From NCBI GenBank assembly GCA_028278555.1, contig JANQEA010000043.1, positions 1 through 64,000 on the forward strand: DNA of 64,000 nt, read 5' to 3'. Made by a program: the position numbers and the translations under genes. The stretch's first letter is position 1, and every line of letters begins with the position of its first letter. Origin of the DNA: Candidatus Bipolaricaulota bacterium (GTDB lineage: Bacteria; Bipolaricaulota; Bipolaricaulia; UBA7950; UBA9294). Under the pieces are notes generated by a model. It saw only the letters and a list, made by a program, of their open reading frames with translations, did not search any database and was not told the DNA's origin. This document shows, in pieces, positions 51,900-60,471 of this stretch.

Positions 51900-52700
51900 C
51901 TAGCCGCCACCGCAGCCGCAGTCGTTGTCCTTGTCCTCGCCGACCCCCGGTGGGTTGGAGCCGCTGGTCAGCGCGATCTGCGCTCTGCTCGGCCGCCCGA
52001 GGTTGTCGATGACGATCAGATGAGCGGTTTGCCGGCCGCTGGCCGTGACCCGGAAGACGAAGCTCCACGACGGCGACGCGGAGCAGGGGAGCCCGTCGAC
52101 ACACCAGACGTAGAGGGCGATCTGCCCATCCGAATCACGGGATTCCCTGGCGATCAGCGTAACGAGGTCTCCGACCTTGACGGATGCCGCGTCGGTCTCG
52201 ATCTGGGCGATCGGTGCCGCGTTCGTTGGAAGCCCGGCGACGGACGTGTATGCGGCGTACCGATCGATGTAGCGTATCGATGACGTCGAACGGCTGGCGT
52301 AGGGGATCCGCCCGAGCGTCGTCTGTACTTGCCCGGTCTGCGGCGTCGCCTCGATCGGGATCCACACGATCTGCCCCGGAAGGGCGAGGCCGACGAGGAC
52401 CCATGTCTGTGCTCCGCTTGATACGAGGTAGACCGGATATCCCCGATCGGCGAGCGACCACGCGGTGAAGCGCGAGAACTGCTGGCTCGTCCAGCCGAAG
52501 GCGCCCGGACCGAGCTGCGAGCCGAGCACAGGATCGGCGAGCGTTGCTTCGAGCACGGCGATCCCACTCAGCAGCTGGGTCCAGTCTGAAGAACCGAACG
52601 CCGTGGCATCCGGGGCGACGACGACGGGGTCGGCCGCGGCGCAGACGACCGCGAGCCCGACCGCGAAGGTACAGAGCAGAATAATGATCCGGGTCTTCAT
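51900..52700 (-). CDS. Secreted paralogue of the transglutaminase/PKD-like protein
   Basis: 266 aa from the ATG at 52700 (GGAGGCATCATCA upstream). It follows the layout of the neighbour: signal peptide, a domain with RGYPVYLVSS, TWVLVGLALPG and VWIPIEATPQTGQ, then a C-terminal PKD-like segment (IALYVWCVDG, TASGRQTAHLIVIDN). The Cys of the transglutaminase core is replaced (QQFSRF), so a catalytic role is unlikely. It ends DCGCGGG, again with a CGC. Both genes share one strand and probably one transcript. Confidence 0.7.
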   Translation of the reverse strand: MKTRIIILLCTFAVGLAVVCAAADPVVVAPDATAFGSSDWTQLLSGIAVLEATLADPVLGSQLGPGAFGWTSQQFSRFTAWSLADRGYPVYLVSSGAQTWVLVGLALPGQIVWIPIEATPQTGQVQTTLGRIPYASRSTSSIRYIDRYAAYTSVAGLPTNAAPIAQIETDAASVKVGDLVTLIARESRDSDGQIALYVWCVDGLPCSASPSWSFVFRVTASGRQTAHLIVIDNLGRPSRAQIALTSGSNPPGVGEDKDNDCGCGGG

Positions 52701-52803
52701 TGATGATGCCTCCATCCACAATTCGGGTTGCACGAGTATACCGGATTCCGCTGCACCGCAGCGGTCCCGGGAACGGGGATTTCATGGCGGTGCCTCGTGC
52801 GGA

Positions 52804-52832
52804 TTGCCGGTTCCCAACCGCCGTTGTACACT
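52804..52832 (+). promoter_or_regulatory. Promoter directly before the beta-helix gene
   Basis: TTGCCG (52804-52809), 17 nt, then TACACT (52827-52832), 10 nt before the ATG at 52843. The start site would lie within about 4 nt of the ATG, giving a nearly leaderless transcript. Confidence 0.45.
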
Positions 52833-52842
52833 CCGTTTCGAG

Positions 52843-53616
52843 ATGTCCCGGAAGACGGCTGCGCTTGGGATCGGAATTCTGGTGTGTTTCTCGCTCACAC
52901 TCGCCGGTGTGGGACGAGAGATCCGGATCCCCGATGACATTCCCGTTGTCGGGACCGTCTTGATCGCGGAGGAATTCGTCGGAATCACTGCGGAAGAGGA
53001 AGAGGTTCCGTTGGAGTTCCCGGTCTGGCCGGGCGATCGGGGGCTCCGTCCCGCGACGTGGTTCACGACGCGGGTCGAGGCGCACCCCGGGGATGTTCTG
53101 ACGCTGGCGCCGGGATCGTACGATATCGAAATCTGGATCTTCACCGACGGGGTCACGCTCCGGACCGACCCAAAGGCGGGCGACCTCGCTTGGATTCGAG
53201 GGACGGTCGAGATCGATGCCGACGGCGTTCTGATCGAGCGGATCGGCGTCACCGATTCAAACGATTCGAGCGGAAGCGGCCACGGGTTCGAGGTCGATCG
53301 TGGGCGTGTCAACAGCCTGACCCTCCGGGCATGCAGAGCCGAAGGGAACAGATGGACGGGGATTCACATCATGGGGGCGACCGGCGTAATCGACGAACTT
53401 CGCGTCGAGAACTGCTGGCTGATCGACAACGGGATGGACGGGATGGATGCCTCGACGATGAAGCGCCTCGTTGTGTACGGGTGCACGATCACCGGAAACG
53501 GGTGGGACCAGGCGAACGGCGTCGGTGTCAGGATCGGGCACGGCGTCGAGCAGGTCGAGATGTGGGACAACGTGATCGAGGGGAACCGGAGTGCCGACGT
53601 CTATCGGCGTGAATAG
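52843..53616 (+). CDS. Secreted right-handed beta-helix protein
   Basis: 257 aa. The signal peptide covers about residues 1-24. From residue 75 on (AHPGDVLTLAPGSYD) the chain repeats short strands with the ladder pattern of pectate-lyase-like beta-helices (VEIDADGVLIERIGVTDSN, LRVENCWLIDNGMDGMDAS, LVVYGCTITGNGWDQ, VEMWDNVIEGNRSAD). No catalytic lyase residues stand out, so a binding or structural surface role is as likely as polysaccharide cleavage. There is no strong ribosome-binding site. Confidence 0.75.
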   Translation: MSRKTAALGIGILVCFSLTLAGVGREIRIPDDIPVVGTVLIAEEFVGITAEEEEVPLEFPVWPGDRGLRPATWFTTRVEAHPGDVLTLAPGSYDIEIWIFTDGVTLRTDPKAGDLAWIRGTVEIDADGVLIERIGVTDSNDSSGSGHGFEVDRGRVNSLTLRACRAEGNRWTGIHIMGATGVIDELRVENCWLIDNGMDGMDASTMKRLVVYGCTITGNGWDQANGVGVRIGHGVEQVEMWDNVIEGNRSADVYRRE

Positions 53617-53668
53617 CGTCGACCCGTTCGGACTCGGCGACGCTGCCCCGGCTCGCGGCCGAACTTGA

Positions 53669-54574
53669 ATGGGGAAAAGAATGCTGACGGTGCCGGGCGA
53701 TCTGCCGATCGAGCAGGGTGTTCCGCTCTGGAAGCACACATCGATCCGCGTCGGCGGACCGGCCCGCTACTACGCTCGACCGACGAACAGGGACGACCTT
53801 CGCGAAGTGCTCGACTGGGCGTTCCGAGCCGGCTGTCCGCATATCGTCCTGGGAGGCGGGACGAACGTCGTCTTCCCGGATGTAGGCTTCGACGGGCTGA
53901 TCGTCAGTACGGAAGGACTGCGCGGACGAAGCCTGATCGACGGCGACCTGTTGCGCGTGGCGGCCGGCGAGCGATTGTCGACGGTCGCTCGATGGGCATC
54001 GGAGCAGGGCCTCTCCGGACTCGAATGGGCGTGCGGAATCCCCGGTTCGATCGGCGGAGCGGTTGCGATGAACGCCGGTGCCCATGGGGGGGGCATTGCC
54101 GGGATTCTCGAATCCGCGGACGTGGTCTCGAATGGCTCCGTCCTCACCTACGAGGCGGAGTCGCTTCGTTTCGGGTACCGATCGAGCGCCCTTCGCGCAG
54201 GAGATGTCGAGGGAATCGTCGTCGAAGCGACGTTCTCACTCCGCCGAGAGGATCCGACGGCGTGCCTCGAACGGGCGAGCGCGGTGCTTTGCGAGCGCCA
54301 GCGGAAGCTCCCCGTTGGTGCATCGGCCGGGTCGATCTTCCGCAATCCAGGGAGTGGTCCGACGGCCGGCGCGCTTCTCGAACGCGCCGACTGCAAGGGC
54401 CTCCGGCGAGGCCGCGCCGTTGTGGCGATGCGGCATGCCAACGTGATCGTCAACGAGGGGTCGGACAACGCAGGGGACGTTCTCGGGCTGATCGATGAGA
54501 TGAAGCGCCAGGTCCGCGATCGCTTTGGGGTCGAACTTCGCGAGGAGATCGTCCGGTTCGATGGCTTGCACTGA
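53669..54574 (+). CDS. murB: UDP-N-acetylmuramate dehydrogenase
   Basis: 301 aa; an ATG at 53681, with GGGGAAAAG before it, may be the true start. The FAD domain shows HTSIRVGGPARYYARP and LGGGTNVVFPD; GLEWACGIPGSIGGAVAMNAGAHGG follows. The catalytic Ser is in AGSIFRNP, and HANVIVN is near the end. It reduces UDP-GlcNAc-enolpyruvate to UDP-MurNAc for peptidoglycan. It stands apart from a mur cluster in this window. Confidence 0.94.
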   Translation: MGKRMLTVPGDLPIEQGVPLWKHTSIRVGGPARYYARPTNRDDLREVLDWAFRAGCPHIVLGGGTNVVFPDVGFDGLIVSTEGLRGRSLIDGDLLRVAAGERLSTVARWASEQGLSGLEWACGIPGSIGGAVAMNAGAHGGGIAGILESADVVSNGSVLTYEAESLRFGYRSSALRAGDVEGIVVEATFSLRREDPTACLERASAVLCERQRKLPVGASAGSIFRNPGSGPTAGALLERADCKGLRRGRAVVAMRHANVIVNEGSDNAGDVLGLIDEMKRQVRDRFGVELREEIVRFDGLH

Positions 54575-54678
54575 GCGGGAACGCGGACACGTGTCCGCAG
54601 TGCATGCGACGAGAGTCTGTTGTGAGTATCACATGCGACATCGCCATGGGGGCTCCGATCGAGGATCGTGGCCCTACA

Positions 54679-54777
54679 ATGACACGCAGACTGTTGCATC
54701 GAATCTACCCGTTGCTGATGGCGAGCGCCCTCGGATATGTCATCGGTCTCTTCGCGATCCGAGGCATCCCGATCTAG
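54679..54777 (+). CDS. Tiny single-span membrane peptide
   Basis: 32 aa. The N-terminus is basic (MTRRLLHR), followed by one hydrophobic span (residues 9-27, PLLMASALGYVIGLFAI) with a GxxxG-like motif, and RGIPI at the end. It resembles the peptide encoded at 54848 (basic RR, Pro, hydrophobic span with G-x3-G, Arg). No family was recognised; no ribosome-binding site is visible. Confidence 0.35.
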   Translation: MTRRLLHRIYPLLMASALGYVIGLFAIRGIPI

Positions 54778-54831
54778 TCGCTGCTACGGCGAGAGTCGCG
54801 TATCTCGTTTGCGCAGGGACTCGGTCTTGCC

Positions 54832-54840
54832 TGGTATAAT
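54832..54840 (+). promoter_or_regulatory. Extended -10 element before the second tiny peptide
   Basis: TGG-TATAAT is a perfect extended -10, ending 7 nt before the ATG at 54848. Transcription would begin at about the A of ATG, that is, a leaderless mRNA. There is no clear -35. Confidence 0.5.
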
Positions 54841-54847
54841 CGCTATC

Positions 54848-54937
54848 ATGCACTGGTTATGGCGGCGCGTCCTTCCCACGGTCATCGCGGTTGGCCTCGG
54901 TCTTGCCGCCGGACTGGTGGTCGCGCGGTTCCTCTGA
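54848..54937 (+). CDS. Second tiny single-span membrane peptide
   Basis: 29 aa: basic MHWLWRR, then LPTVIAVGLGLAAGLVVARFL, a single span with GLGLAAG packing residues. It is similar in plan to the peptide at 54679. It lies antisense to the last 27 codons of the Wzz-type gene, which lowers confidence, though the extended -10 just upstream supports transcription. Confidence 0.4.
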   Translation: MHWLWRRVLPTVIAVGLGLAAGLVVARFL

Positions 54938-56233
54938 GACATCTCGTTTCACGGGAGATATGGAGATGGATTCTCTCTCTCTCGCCTTCCCGAGGTAATC
55001 GACGAAGAAGGCGAGAAGCATTCCGACCAGCAATCCAAGAAAACCGGCGGTGGCGATCTTCGCTGTCATCTTCGGCGAAATCGGAGAGCTTGGGGCGAGA
55101 GGCTCATCGAGAATCCGGATTGGGGCCAACGTCTCTGCGAGAGCGATCTTCGCTTCCAGGAGATTCGTGGCCATTTTGGCGCGAGCATCTTGCAACGTGC
55201 GGACCTGGGAGTCGAGTTCTTCCAACACCGCCTCGGTTTCGAGGACGCGTTGCTGCTTCAGCGTCAGCTCGCTTTGAAAGGCCGCGATGCTCGATTCGAT
55301 GAAGCTGATCTCCGACTCCAGTGCCGCAATCAGCGCTCTGTCACGCGCGACGGATTCGTCCAACAGGAAGTACGCCTCATTGAGAGCCTCTTCCTCCGAA
55401 CGCACCTCAAGCAAGTCCTGATATTCACGTGGCGACAGCCCTGCGGCGAGTGCCGCGAGCAATGTGTCAGGGTCGAGCGAGCGTTGAAGCGCTTGCGAAG
55501 GCTTCCTGATGGAGAGTTCGACCTCCAGGGCAGCGAGGCGAGCTCGAGAGATCTCCAACTCCATGCGAGCTTCATGGAGACGTATGACGTCGTTCGAGTA
55601 GCTCTCCAGCAGGGCAGTGACTTCTCTTCGCAGGAGGTCGAGAGGGGAATCAGACAACAGCTGTGTTCTCTCCTCGACGACCTCTTTGAGCTCTATTTCA
55701 GCTTGGTCGAGGTTCTGTTGGAAGTACCCAGCGCTGCGAGCTGCGCGTTCCAGGAAGACGGCGCCAAATCCTTCTTCGAATGCCGAGATCCACGCCGAGA
55801 CGATATCGGCAGCTCTCTGAGGAGTCGACCATGTGGCTGAGAATGTGAGCACCACCTGGTCTTCAACCTTGGCGAACCTATCCTCGGCGATGATGAGCGG
55901 ATCGAGCGAGACGTGGAGCTGTCGCTTCAGAGCATCGAGCGATGTCTCTTCCGGGATTCCCACGGCTCGAGCGATGGATCGTACGACCTCGGTGGATGTA
56001 GCAAAGGCCTTGTATGCGTTGGGTAGGAGTACGCTTCCCGCAGATTCAGCGCCGAGTTCGGAGGCAAGCGATGGAAGAAGGAGCAGACTTGCCTCAGCCC
56101 GGTAGGTGGGCCTGATGGCTTGGGCGGCGAGCCACGCTGCGATGACCGCTGTCACAAACGTCACGACGATGATCCACTTCTGGCGCCAGAGGACTCGTAG
56201 GTAGTCGACCAACTCGATTTCTCGTTCGTTCAT
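54857..56233 (-). CDS. Wzz/GumC-type polysaccharide chain-length determinant protein
   Basis: 458 aa from the ATG at 56233. It is organised as TM1 near residues 17-38 (LWRQKWIIVVTFVTAVIAAWL), a long periplasmic coiled-coil (about residues 150-380, ERTQLL...LRREVTALLE and similar), a Pro-rich LAPSSPISPKM, then TM2 (IATAGFLGLLVGMLLAFFVD) and a short basic tail. This is the Wzz/PCP fold. No Walker A tyrosine kinase domain follows. It would regulate the length of a surface polysaccharide. Confidence 0.85.
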   Translation of the reverse strand: MNEREIELVDYLRVLWRQKWIIVVTFVTAVIAAWLAAQAIRPTYRAEASLLLLPSLASELGAESAGSVLLPNAYKAFATSTEVVRSIARAVGIPEETSLDALKRQLHVSLDPLIIAEDRFAKVEDQVVLTFSATWSTPQRAADIVSAWISAFEEGFGAVFLERAARSAGYFQQNLDQAEIELKEVVEERTQLLSDSPLDLLRREVTALLESYSNDVIRLHEARMELEISRARLAALEVELSIRKPSQALQRSLDPDTLLAALAAGLSPREYQDLLEVRSEEEALNEAYFLLDESVARDRALIAALESEISFIESSIAAFQSELTLKQQRVLETEAVLEELDSQVRTLQDARAKMATNLLEAKIALAETLAPIRILDEPLAPSSPISPKMTAKIATAGFLGLLVGMLLAFFVDYLGKARERESISISPVKRDVSEEPRDHQSGGKTEANRDDRGKDAPP

Positions 56234-56297
56234 GAGAGACTTTCGCCCCCTCGGTGGTCCCTCTTGCTCTAGGGTGTGTTCCCGTTGCAATCTGCAC

Positions 56298-56303
56298 ATT
56301 ATA
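56298..56303 (-). promoter_or_regulatory. -10 element of the Wzz-type gene
   Basis: TATAAT on the minus strand at 56303-56298, with a leader of about 58 nt to the ATG at 56233. There is no clear -35 upstream. Confidence 0.35.
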
Positions 56304-56456
56304 GGCAACACGAAGGACTTGGCGAATCGGGAAGTCACGTGGGCACCTGCGCGACCGATGTGGTCGGCTGCACGGGCGCGATCACTTGGGGAAGGAATCA
56401 TCGGCCGCCCGATGGCTGGGAGAACCCAGTTCGGCGACTTTCTGGCCGAATCTGGG

Positions 56457-56462
56457 TACAAT
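56457..56462 (+). promoter_or_regulatory. -10 element directly before the PorV-like gene
   Basis: TACAAT ends 9 nt before the ATG at 56472, so a transcript would have a leader of only a few nt. There is no good -35. Confidence 0.35.
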
Positions 56463-56471
56463 CCCCCGACG

Positions 56472-57398
56472 ATGAGCACGACCGACCGACCGATCCGAAT
56501 CCTGTGCACGGTACTTCTACTGGTTGCCGCATCCTACCTCCTGGCGCTGGCTGAGGGCGCGGGGGATGCGGCTCACTTCCTTCGGGATGGTCTCGGCGCG
56601 CGGGGCCGCGCGATGGGGAGCGCCGACATCTGCGACGCAACGGGATTCACGGCGCCATTCTGGAACCCGGCGCCGAGCCTTCAAACACCGAGCACCGTCG
56701 TCGGCGGAGGATTGGAACAGCGCAACGAAGGCCTGTTCACGTTCAGCATGCTCGGGGCGTGGCATGCGGCGGCCTCATGGGGGGCGGGCGCGGTCGTGAT
56801 GACGTCCGATCTCTACGACGTCTATCTGGTCTCCAGCGGGATTCGGGTCGGATCGGCTTCCGCTGGCGTCGGACTCAAGAGCTACCGTTTCGGCGTGCCA
56901 GGGGACAGTGGCTCGGGCCTGGGGCTCGATCTCGGTGGTCGCTATGCGATCGGGCTGGGTGGGAGCACTCTGACGCTGGCCGCCGTCTCGCGCGACATCG
57001 GCTGGACGGCGATCCGATGGGGATCGTTGGAGACGATCGCCGTCGACCGCGTCGCATGGGTGAACCGTATCGCCGCTGCTCTGACGGTACCGCTGGAGTT
57101 GGGCGAATGGACGGTCGAGGTCGATGGCGAAGTCGCGACACGTCGTCCGCCGGCAGATCTGGAGACGGACTACTGGGAGCAGGTCGGCGAGATGAATCTC
57201 TCGTTGGGGATGCACTTCCGCTGGGCCGGGATTCACGTCCGCGCCGGCGTGCAGCGATTCGATCTGCTGACTCCCGCTGCGCGGTTCCGACCGACGGTCG
57301 GTCTCGGCATCGTGATCGGAAGCATGGCGGTCGATCTGGCGCTCATCCCTTCTCCGTTGGGGATCACGTACCTCGGAGGGTTTCAAGTTCGCCTCTAG
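56472..57398 (+). CDS. PorV/UPF0164-type outer-membrane protein
   Basis: 308 aa from the ATG at 56472. The signal peptide ends near LALAEG. The start of the mature part AAHFLRDGLGARGRAMGSAD and the later FWNPA match the opening of PorV/PorQ/UPF0164 barrels, and the chain then alternates amphipathic strands to the end (YLGGFQVRL). PorV-type barrels act in export or as surface-protein anchors in other phyla. The large secreted proteins further on could depend on it, but this is inference. Confidence 0.75.
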   Translation: MSTTDRPIRILCTVLLLVAASYLLALAEGAGDAAHFLRDGLGARGRAMGSADICDATGFTAPFWNPAPSLQTPSTVVGGGLEQRNEGLFTFSMLGAWHAAASWGAGAVVMTSDLYDVYLVSSGIRVGSASAGVGLKSYRFGVPGDSGSGLGLDLGGRYAIGLGGSTLTLAAVSRDIGWTAIRWGSLETIAVDRVAWVNRIAAALTVPLELGEWTVEVDGEVATRRPPADLETDYWEQVGEMNLSLGMHFRWAGIHVRAGVQRFDLLTPAARFRPTVGLGIVIGSMAVDLALIPSPLGITYLGGFQVRL

Positions 57399-57499
57399 CG
57401 CGACCTGCTTGGCTCTTCGGCTTCCCTCTGTGAACCGGCTTCCGGGAACGCGTGCGGTGTGGTAGAGTGATCCGGAAACCCAATGGAGGGGGAAAGCAC

Positions 57500-57931
57500 A
57501 TGCGCTCGATCGCTCGGGTTGCGCTGGTCGCGTTCTGCGTCACGCTCTGCTGTGCGATCGTGCAGAGCGGTCCGATCGTTCCGAACCAGAGCCGGATCAT
57601 CGGTTCGATCGTCTCGTATTCGATCCTCGATTCACGCCTTCTCGACATCGCTCCGATCCAGCCGCTCTTTCGCCTCGGTGTGCTAATCGAGTCGGTGGAA
57701 GACGTCGAGGCGTATCCGAATCTGTTGAGGGACACCGTCGGTTCGGTCGTCGATGTGCTGAGCAAGGTCGAACTTCACCCGTGTCTGTTCGGCAACCGGG
57801 TGCAGATGGAGGTGCGAATTGCGGGCGATGAGGCGGGTCAGAGCGTGTGGCTTCAAGCGGATACACTCGTTGTGCTCGGTTCAGACCCTATGACGCAGAC
57901 GCCGAGCTTCTGTGTCGAAGCCGAACCCTGA
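57500..57931 (+). CDS. Hypothetical secreted protein
   Basis: 143 aa from the ATG at 57500 (GGAGGGGG upstream). A signal peptide (RVALVAFCVTLCCAIVQSG) is followed by a compact acidic domain (GSIVSYSILDSRLLDI, FRLGVLIESVEDVEAYPN). Two Cys in the mature part (HPCLFG and SFCVEA) might form a disulfide. No family was recognised. It lies between the PorV-like gene and the M6 peptidase gene, on the same strand. Confidence 0.65.
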   Translation: MRSIARVALVAFCVTLCCAIVQSGPIVPNQSRIIGSIVSYSILDSRLLDIAPIQPLFRLGVLIESVEDVEAYPNLLRDTVGSVVDVLSKVELHPCLFGNRVQMEVRIAGDEAGQSVWLQADTLVVLGSDPMTQTPSFCVEAEP

Positions 57932-57980
57932 GAGTGCTCTGTGGATACCGATGACGATGTGGACCAAGAGGAGGATGACG

Positions 57981-60191
57981 ATGGGATCGGAGTCGATTCG
58001 AGAGCGGAGCCGCCGAACACGTGTGGGTGTCCTGTCTTGCTTGGTGCTGGTTCTGTCGCTGGCGGGAGCGGAGAATCTGGCTGGTCCGGCGACACCGACG
58101 GTCTTCACGCTTGTTCAGCCGGATGGGACCGCGTTCCAAGCTCGGGTCGTTGGCGATGAGTGGGGAGATTGGACCGAGACGATCGGCGGCTACACGATCC
58201 TCAAGGTCGAGGCTACCGGGGCTTGGGTCTATGCGGTTCGTGACCCGTCGGGCTCGCTGGTCGCCAGCGATCTCGTGGCGGGGAGTGGGGCGACTCCGCC
58301 GGCGGGAAGGCACCTCCGACCCGACACGGCTGTGCGGGGAGCTGCGATCACCGGACCGGAGCTCCCGGGGAGAGGGATCGCCTACGCACCGCCCGTGTCG
58401 GGGACGCACCCGGCTCTGGTTCTCGTCGTCGATTTCACCCCGTCATCGCTCGTTGGAACGAATGCCGCGCTGTGGAACAGCCGGTTCTTCGGGGCGAGCA
58501 ACTCCGTCGACGACTACCTCGATGAGGTTTCCTACGGGCAGCTGGGCGTATCCCCGGCCGCTGAGAGCCATGGGACGGCGAACGACGGGGTTGTCTTCGT
58601 CACCCTCGGCTATGCGCACCCGAACACCGGGGGGACGATCAACGATACCAACCGGCAGCTCGTTCTGGATGCGCTCATCGCATCCGATCCGTCGGTCGTC
58701 TACTCGAGTTTCGACACGAACTTCGATGGATACCTGTCGACCGACGAGTTGCACGTGGTCACCGTTATTGCGGGCTACGAGACGAGCTACGGGGGCACAG
58801 GCTCTGCATGCACGCCGAACGTCTGGGCGCACAGATGGTCGCTCGACGGTGGAGGGGGAACGGTCGTTGCTCCGACTCTCGACGGGGTCGTCGTCGGACA
58901 CTGGTGGGGTGGGGCGTCGGGAACGAAGGGCGGCTACACCCAGGTCGGCGAGTGGCACTGCGCCACGTGGGATACGCCGGGCCATGCCGGGACAATCGGT
59001 CAGATCTGCCACGAGCTCGGGCACGATCTTGGCTCCGGCCTTCCGGACCTGTACGACACGGACAACAGCTCCGAAGGGGTCGGGGAGTGGTGCCTCCAGG
59101 GGACGGGTGCATGGAACGTCACCACGTTGCTGGGAGATACGCCGGCCCATTGGAGCGCCTGGGCGAAATCGTACCTCGGTCTGCTGACACCGACGCAGGT
59201 CACGACGAACACGGATGACCTTTCACTCCCTCGGGTTGAAGATGCGACCGGCGCCAACCACGGTGTCTACCAGCTGTTGGACAATCCGTCCGGCGTCGAT
59301 TGGGACTGGGGCAGCCCGGGGACCGGGGAGTACTTCCTGCTGGAGAACCGACAGCAGATCGGCTACGACGCCGCCTTGCCCGGGAATGGCCTCCTGATCT
59401 GGCACATCTACGAGCCGGCGCCCGGGGACAACAGTGCCAACGCCGATGAGGGGAGCACGGCACCCGGCGATGACGCGACCGACTATCGAGTGGTCACACT
59501 GGAGCAGAGAGACGGGAACTTCGATCTCGAAGGGTACGGCATAACCGGAGGGGTGAACCGTGGTGATGCGACCGATCCGTGGGTCTCCCCGCACGAATTC
59601 GATGACGGATCGACGCCGAACAGCAGGCTCTACGGCGGGACCGTGACGTCGGTGAGCGTGACCGACATCAGCGCTTCGGCGGCGACGATGTCGGCCGACA
59701 TCCAGTTCGGTCCGGCTGCGACGGCCGCGGCCTTCCGCGTGGAATCCAGCGGGGACGTGCTGATGGATCAGACGCTTCACTCCGCGGCGCTTGCTACCGG
59801 GGCGGCCGATGTCGCGGAGTGGGTGGTCGTCAGTGAGTCGGTCGAGCCGGGAGACGTCCTCGAGCTCGATCCGACCCGGCCCGGTACGTATCGGAAGACC
59901 CGCGGCGGGTGTTCGGCGCTCGTTGCAGGGATCGTGTCGACCGAGCCGGGCGTCATCCTCGGTGCGTTGACGCCGGGCGATCGGGCGCTGCTGGCCCTAA
60001 TCGGCATCGTTCCAGTGAAGGCGTGCGATGAGGGTGGCCCGATCATGCCTGGAGATCTTCTCGTGCCGGCGTCGACTCCCGGCTACGTGCGGCGGTGGAA
60101 TCCCACCGATGTGGGCTGTCCGCTGGTCGGCAAGGCGCTGGCGCCGCTTGTTGATTCCGAAGGATTGGTCCTCGCTCTGCTGACCCGCTGA
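57981..60191 (+). CDS. Secreted M6-family metallopeptidase with a shared C-terminal module
   Basis: 736 aa from the ATG at 57981 (AGGAGGATGACG upstream). After the signal peptide comes an M6 (immune inhibitor A-like) peptidase: the Zn motif HELGHDLGSGLPDLYD lies near residue 344, preceded by DTNFDGYLSTDEL (EF-hand-like calcium site). Toward the end is an ESSGDVLMD stretch, then the C-terminal module (about residues 580-736): ADVAEW, EPGDVLELDPTRPG, VSTEPGVILGALTPG, VPVKACDEGGPI, GDLLV, VGKALAPL. The same module ends the next two proteins. Confidence 0.9.
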   Translation: MGSESIRERSRRTRVGVLSCLVLVLSLAGAENLAGPATPTVFTLVQPDGTAFQARVVGDEWGDWTETIGGYTILKVEATGAWVYAVRDPSGSLVASDLVAGSGATPPAGRHLRPDTAVRGAAITGPELPGRGIAYAPPVSGTHPALVLVVDFTPSSLVGTNAALWNSRFFGASNSVDDYLDEVSYGQLGVSPAAESHGTANDGVVFVTLGYAHPNTGGTINDTNRQLVLDALIASDPSVVYSSFDTNFDGYLSTDELHVVTVIAGYETSYGGTGSACTPNVWAHRWSLDGGGGTVVAPTLDGVVVGHWWGGASGTKGGYTQVGEWHCATWDTPGHAGTIGQICHELGHDLGSGLPDLYDTDNSSEGVGEWCLQGTGAWNVTTLLGDTPAHWSAWAKSYLGLLTPTQVTTNTDDLSLPRVEDATGANHGVYQLLDNPSGVDWDWGSPGTGEYFLLENRQQIGYDAALPGNGLLIWHIYEPAPGDNSANADEGSTAPGDDATDYRVVTLEQRDGNFDLEGYGITGGVNRGDATDPWVSPHEFDDGSTPNSRLYGGTVTSVSVTDISASAATMSADIQFGPAATAAAFRVESSGDVLMDQTLHSAALATGAADVAEWVVVSESVEPGDVLELDPTRPGTYRKTRGGCSALVAGIVSTEPGVILGALTPGDRALLALIGIVPVKACDEGGPIMPGDLLVPASTPGYVRRWNPTDVGCPLVGKALAPLVDSEGLVLALLTR

Positions 60192-60341
60192 GTCAAGACG
60201 CTTCCGCCTCTTGTTGGTAGGTCCGCAGCACTCATGGCGCTCTGTGTTCAAGAGTGCCTGATTGCCGCAAGTAGCAACAAGGGGATCACGCGTAAAATCA
60301 ACCTTGGACACCAATATAGATCCGAGACTCCCTCAAACTAG

Positions 60342-60370
60342 TTGACAGCGACGCAGAGCAGCGGTACGAT
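60342..60370 (+). promoter_or_regulatory. Strong sigma-70 promoter of the papain-like peptidase gene
   Basis: TTGACA (60342-60347), 17 nt, then TACGAT (60365-60370). It gives a leader of about 95 nt to the ATG at 60472. Confidence 0.65.
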
Positions 60371-60471
60371 CGAAACCTATGGGATTCGAAGCAGATAGGG
60401 AACGAGAAAGGATGATCCTGTAGAAATCCTGCGGCTGACCATTTCGCTAGGCGAGTTGGGAGGAGGCTTGG

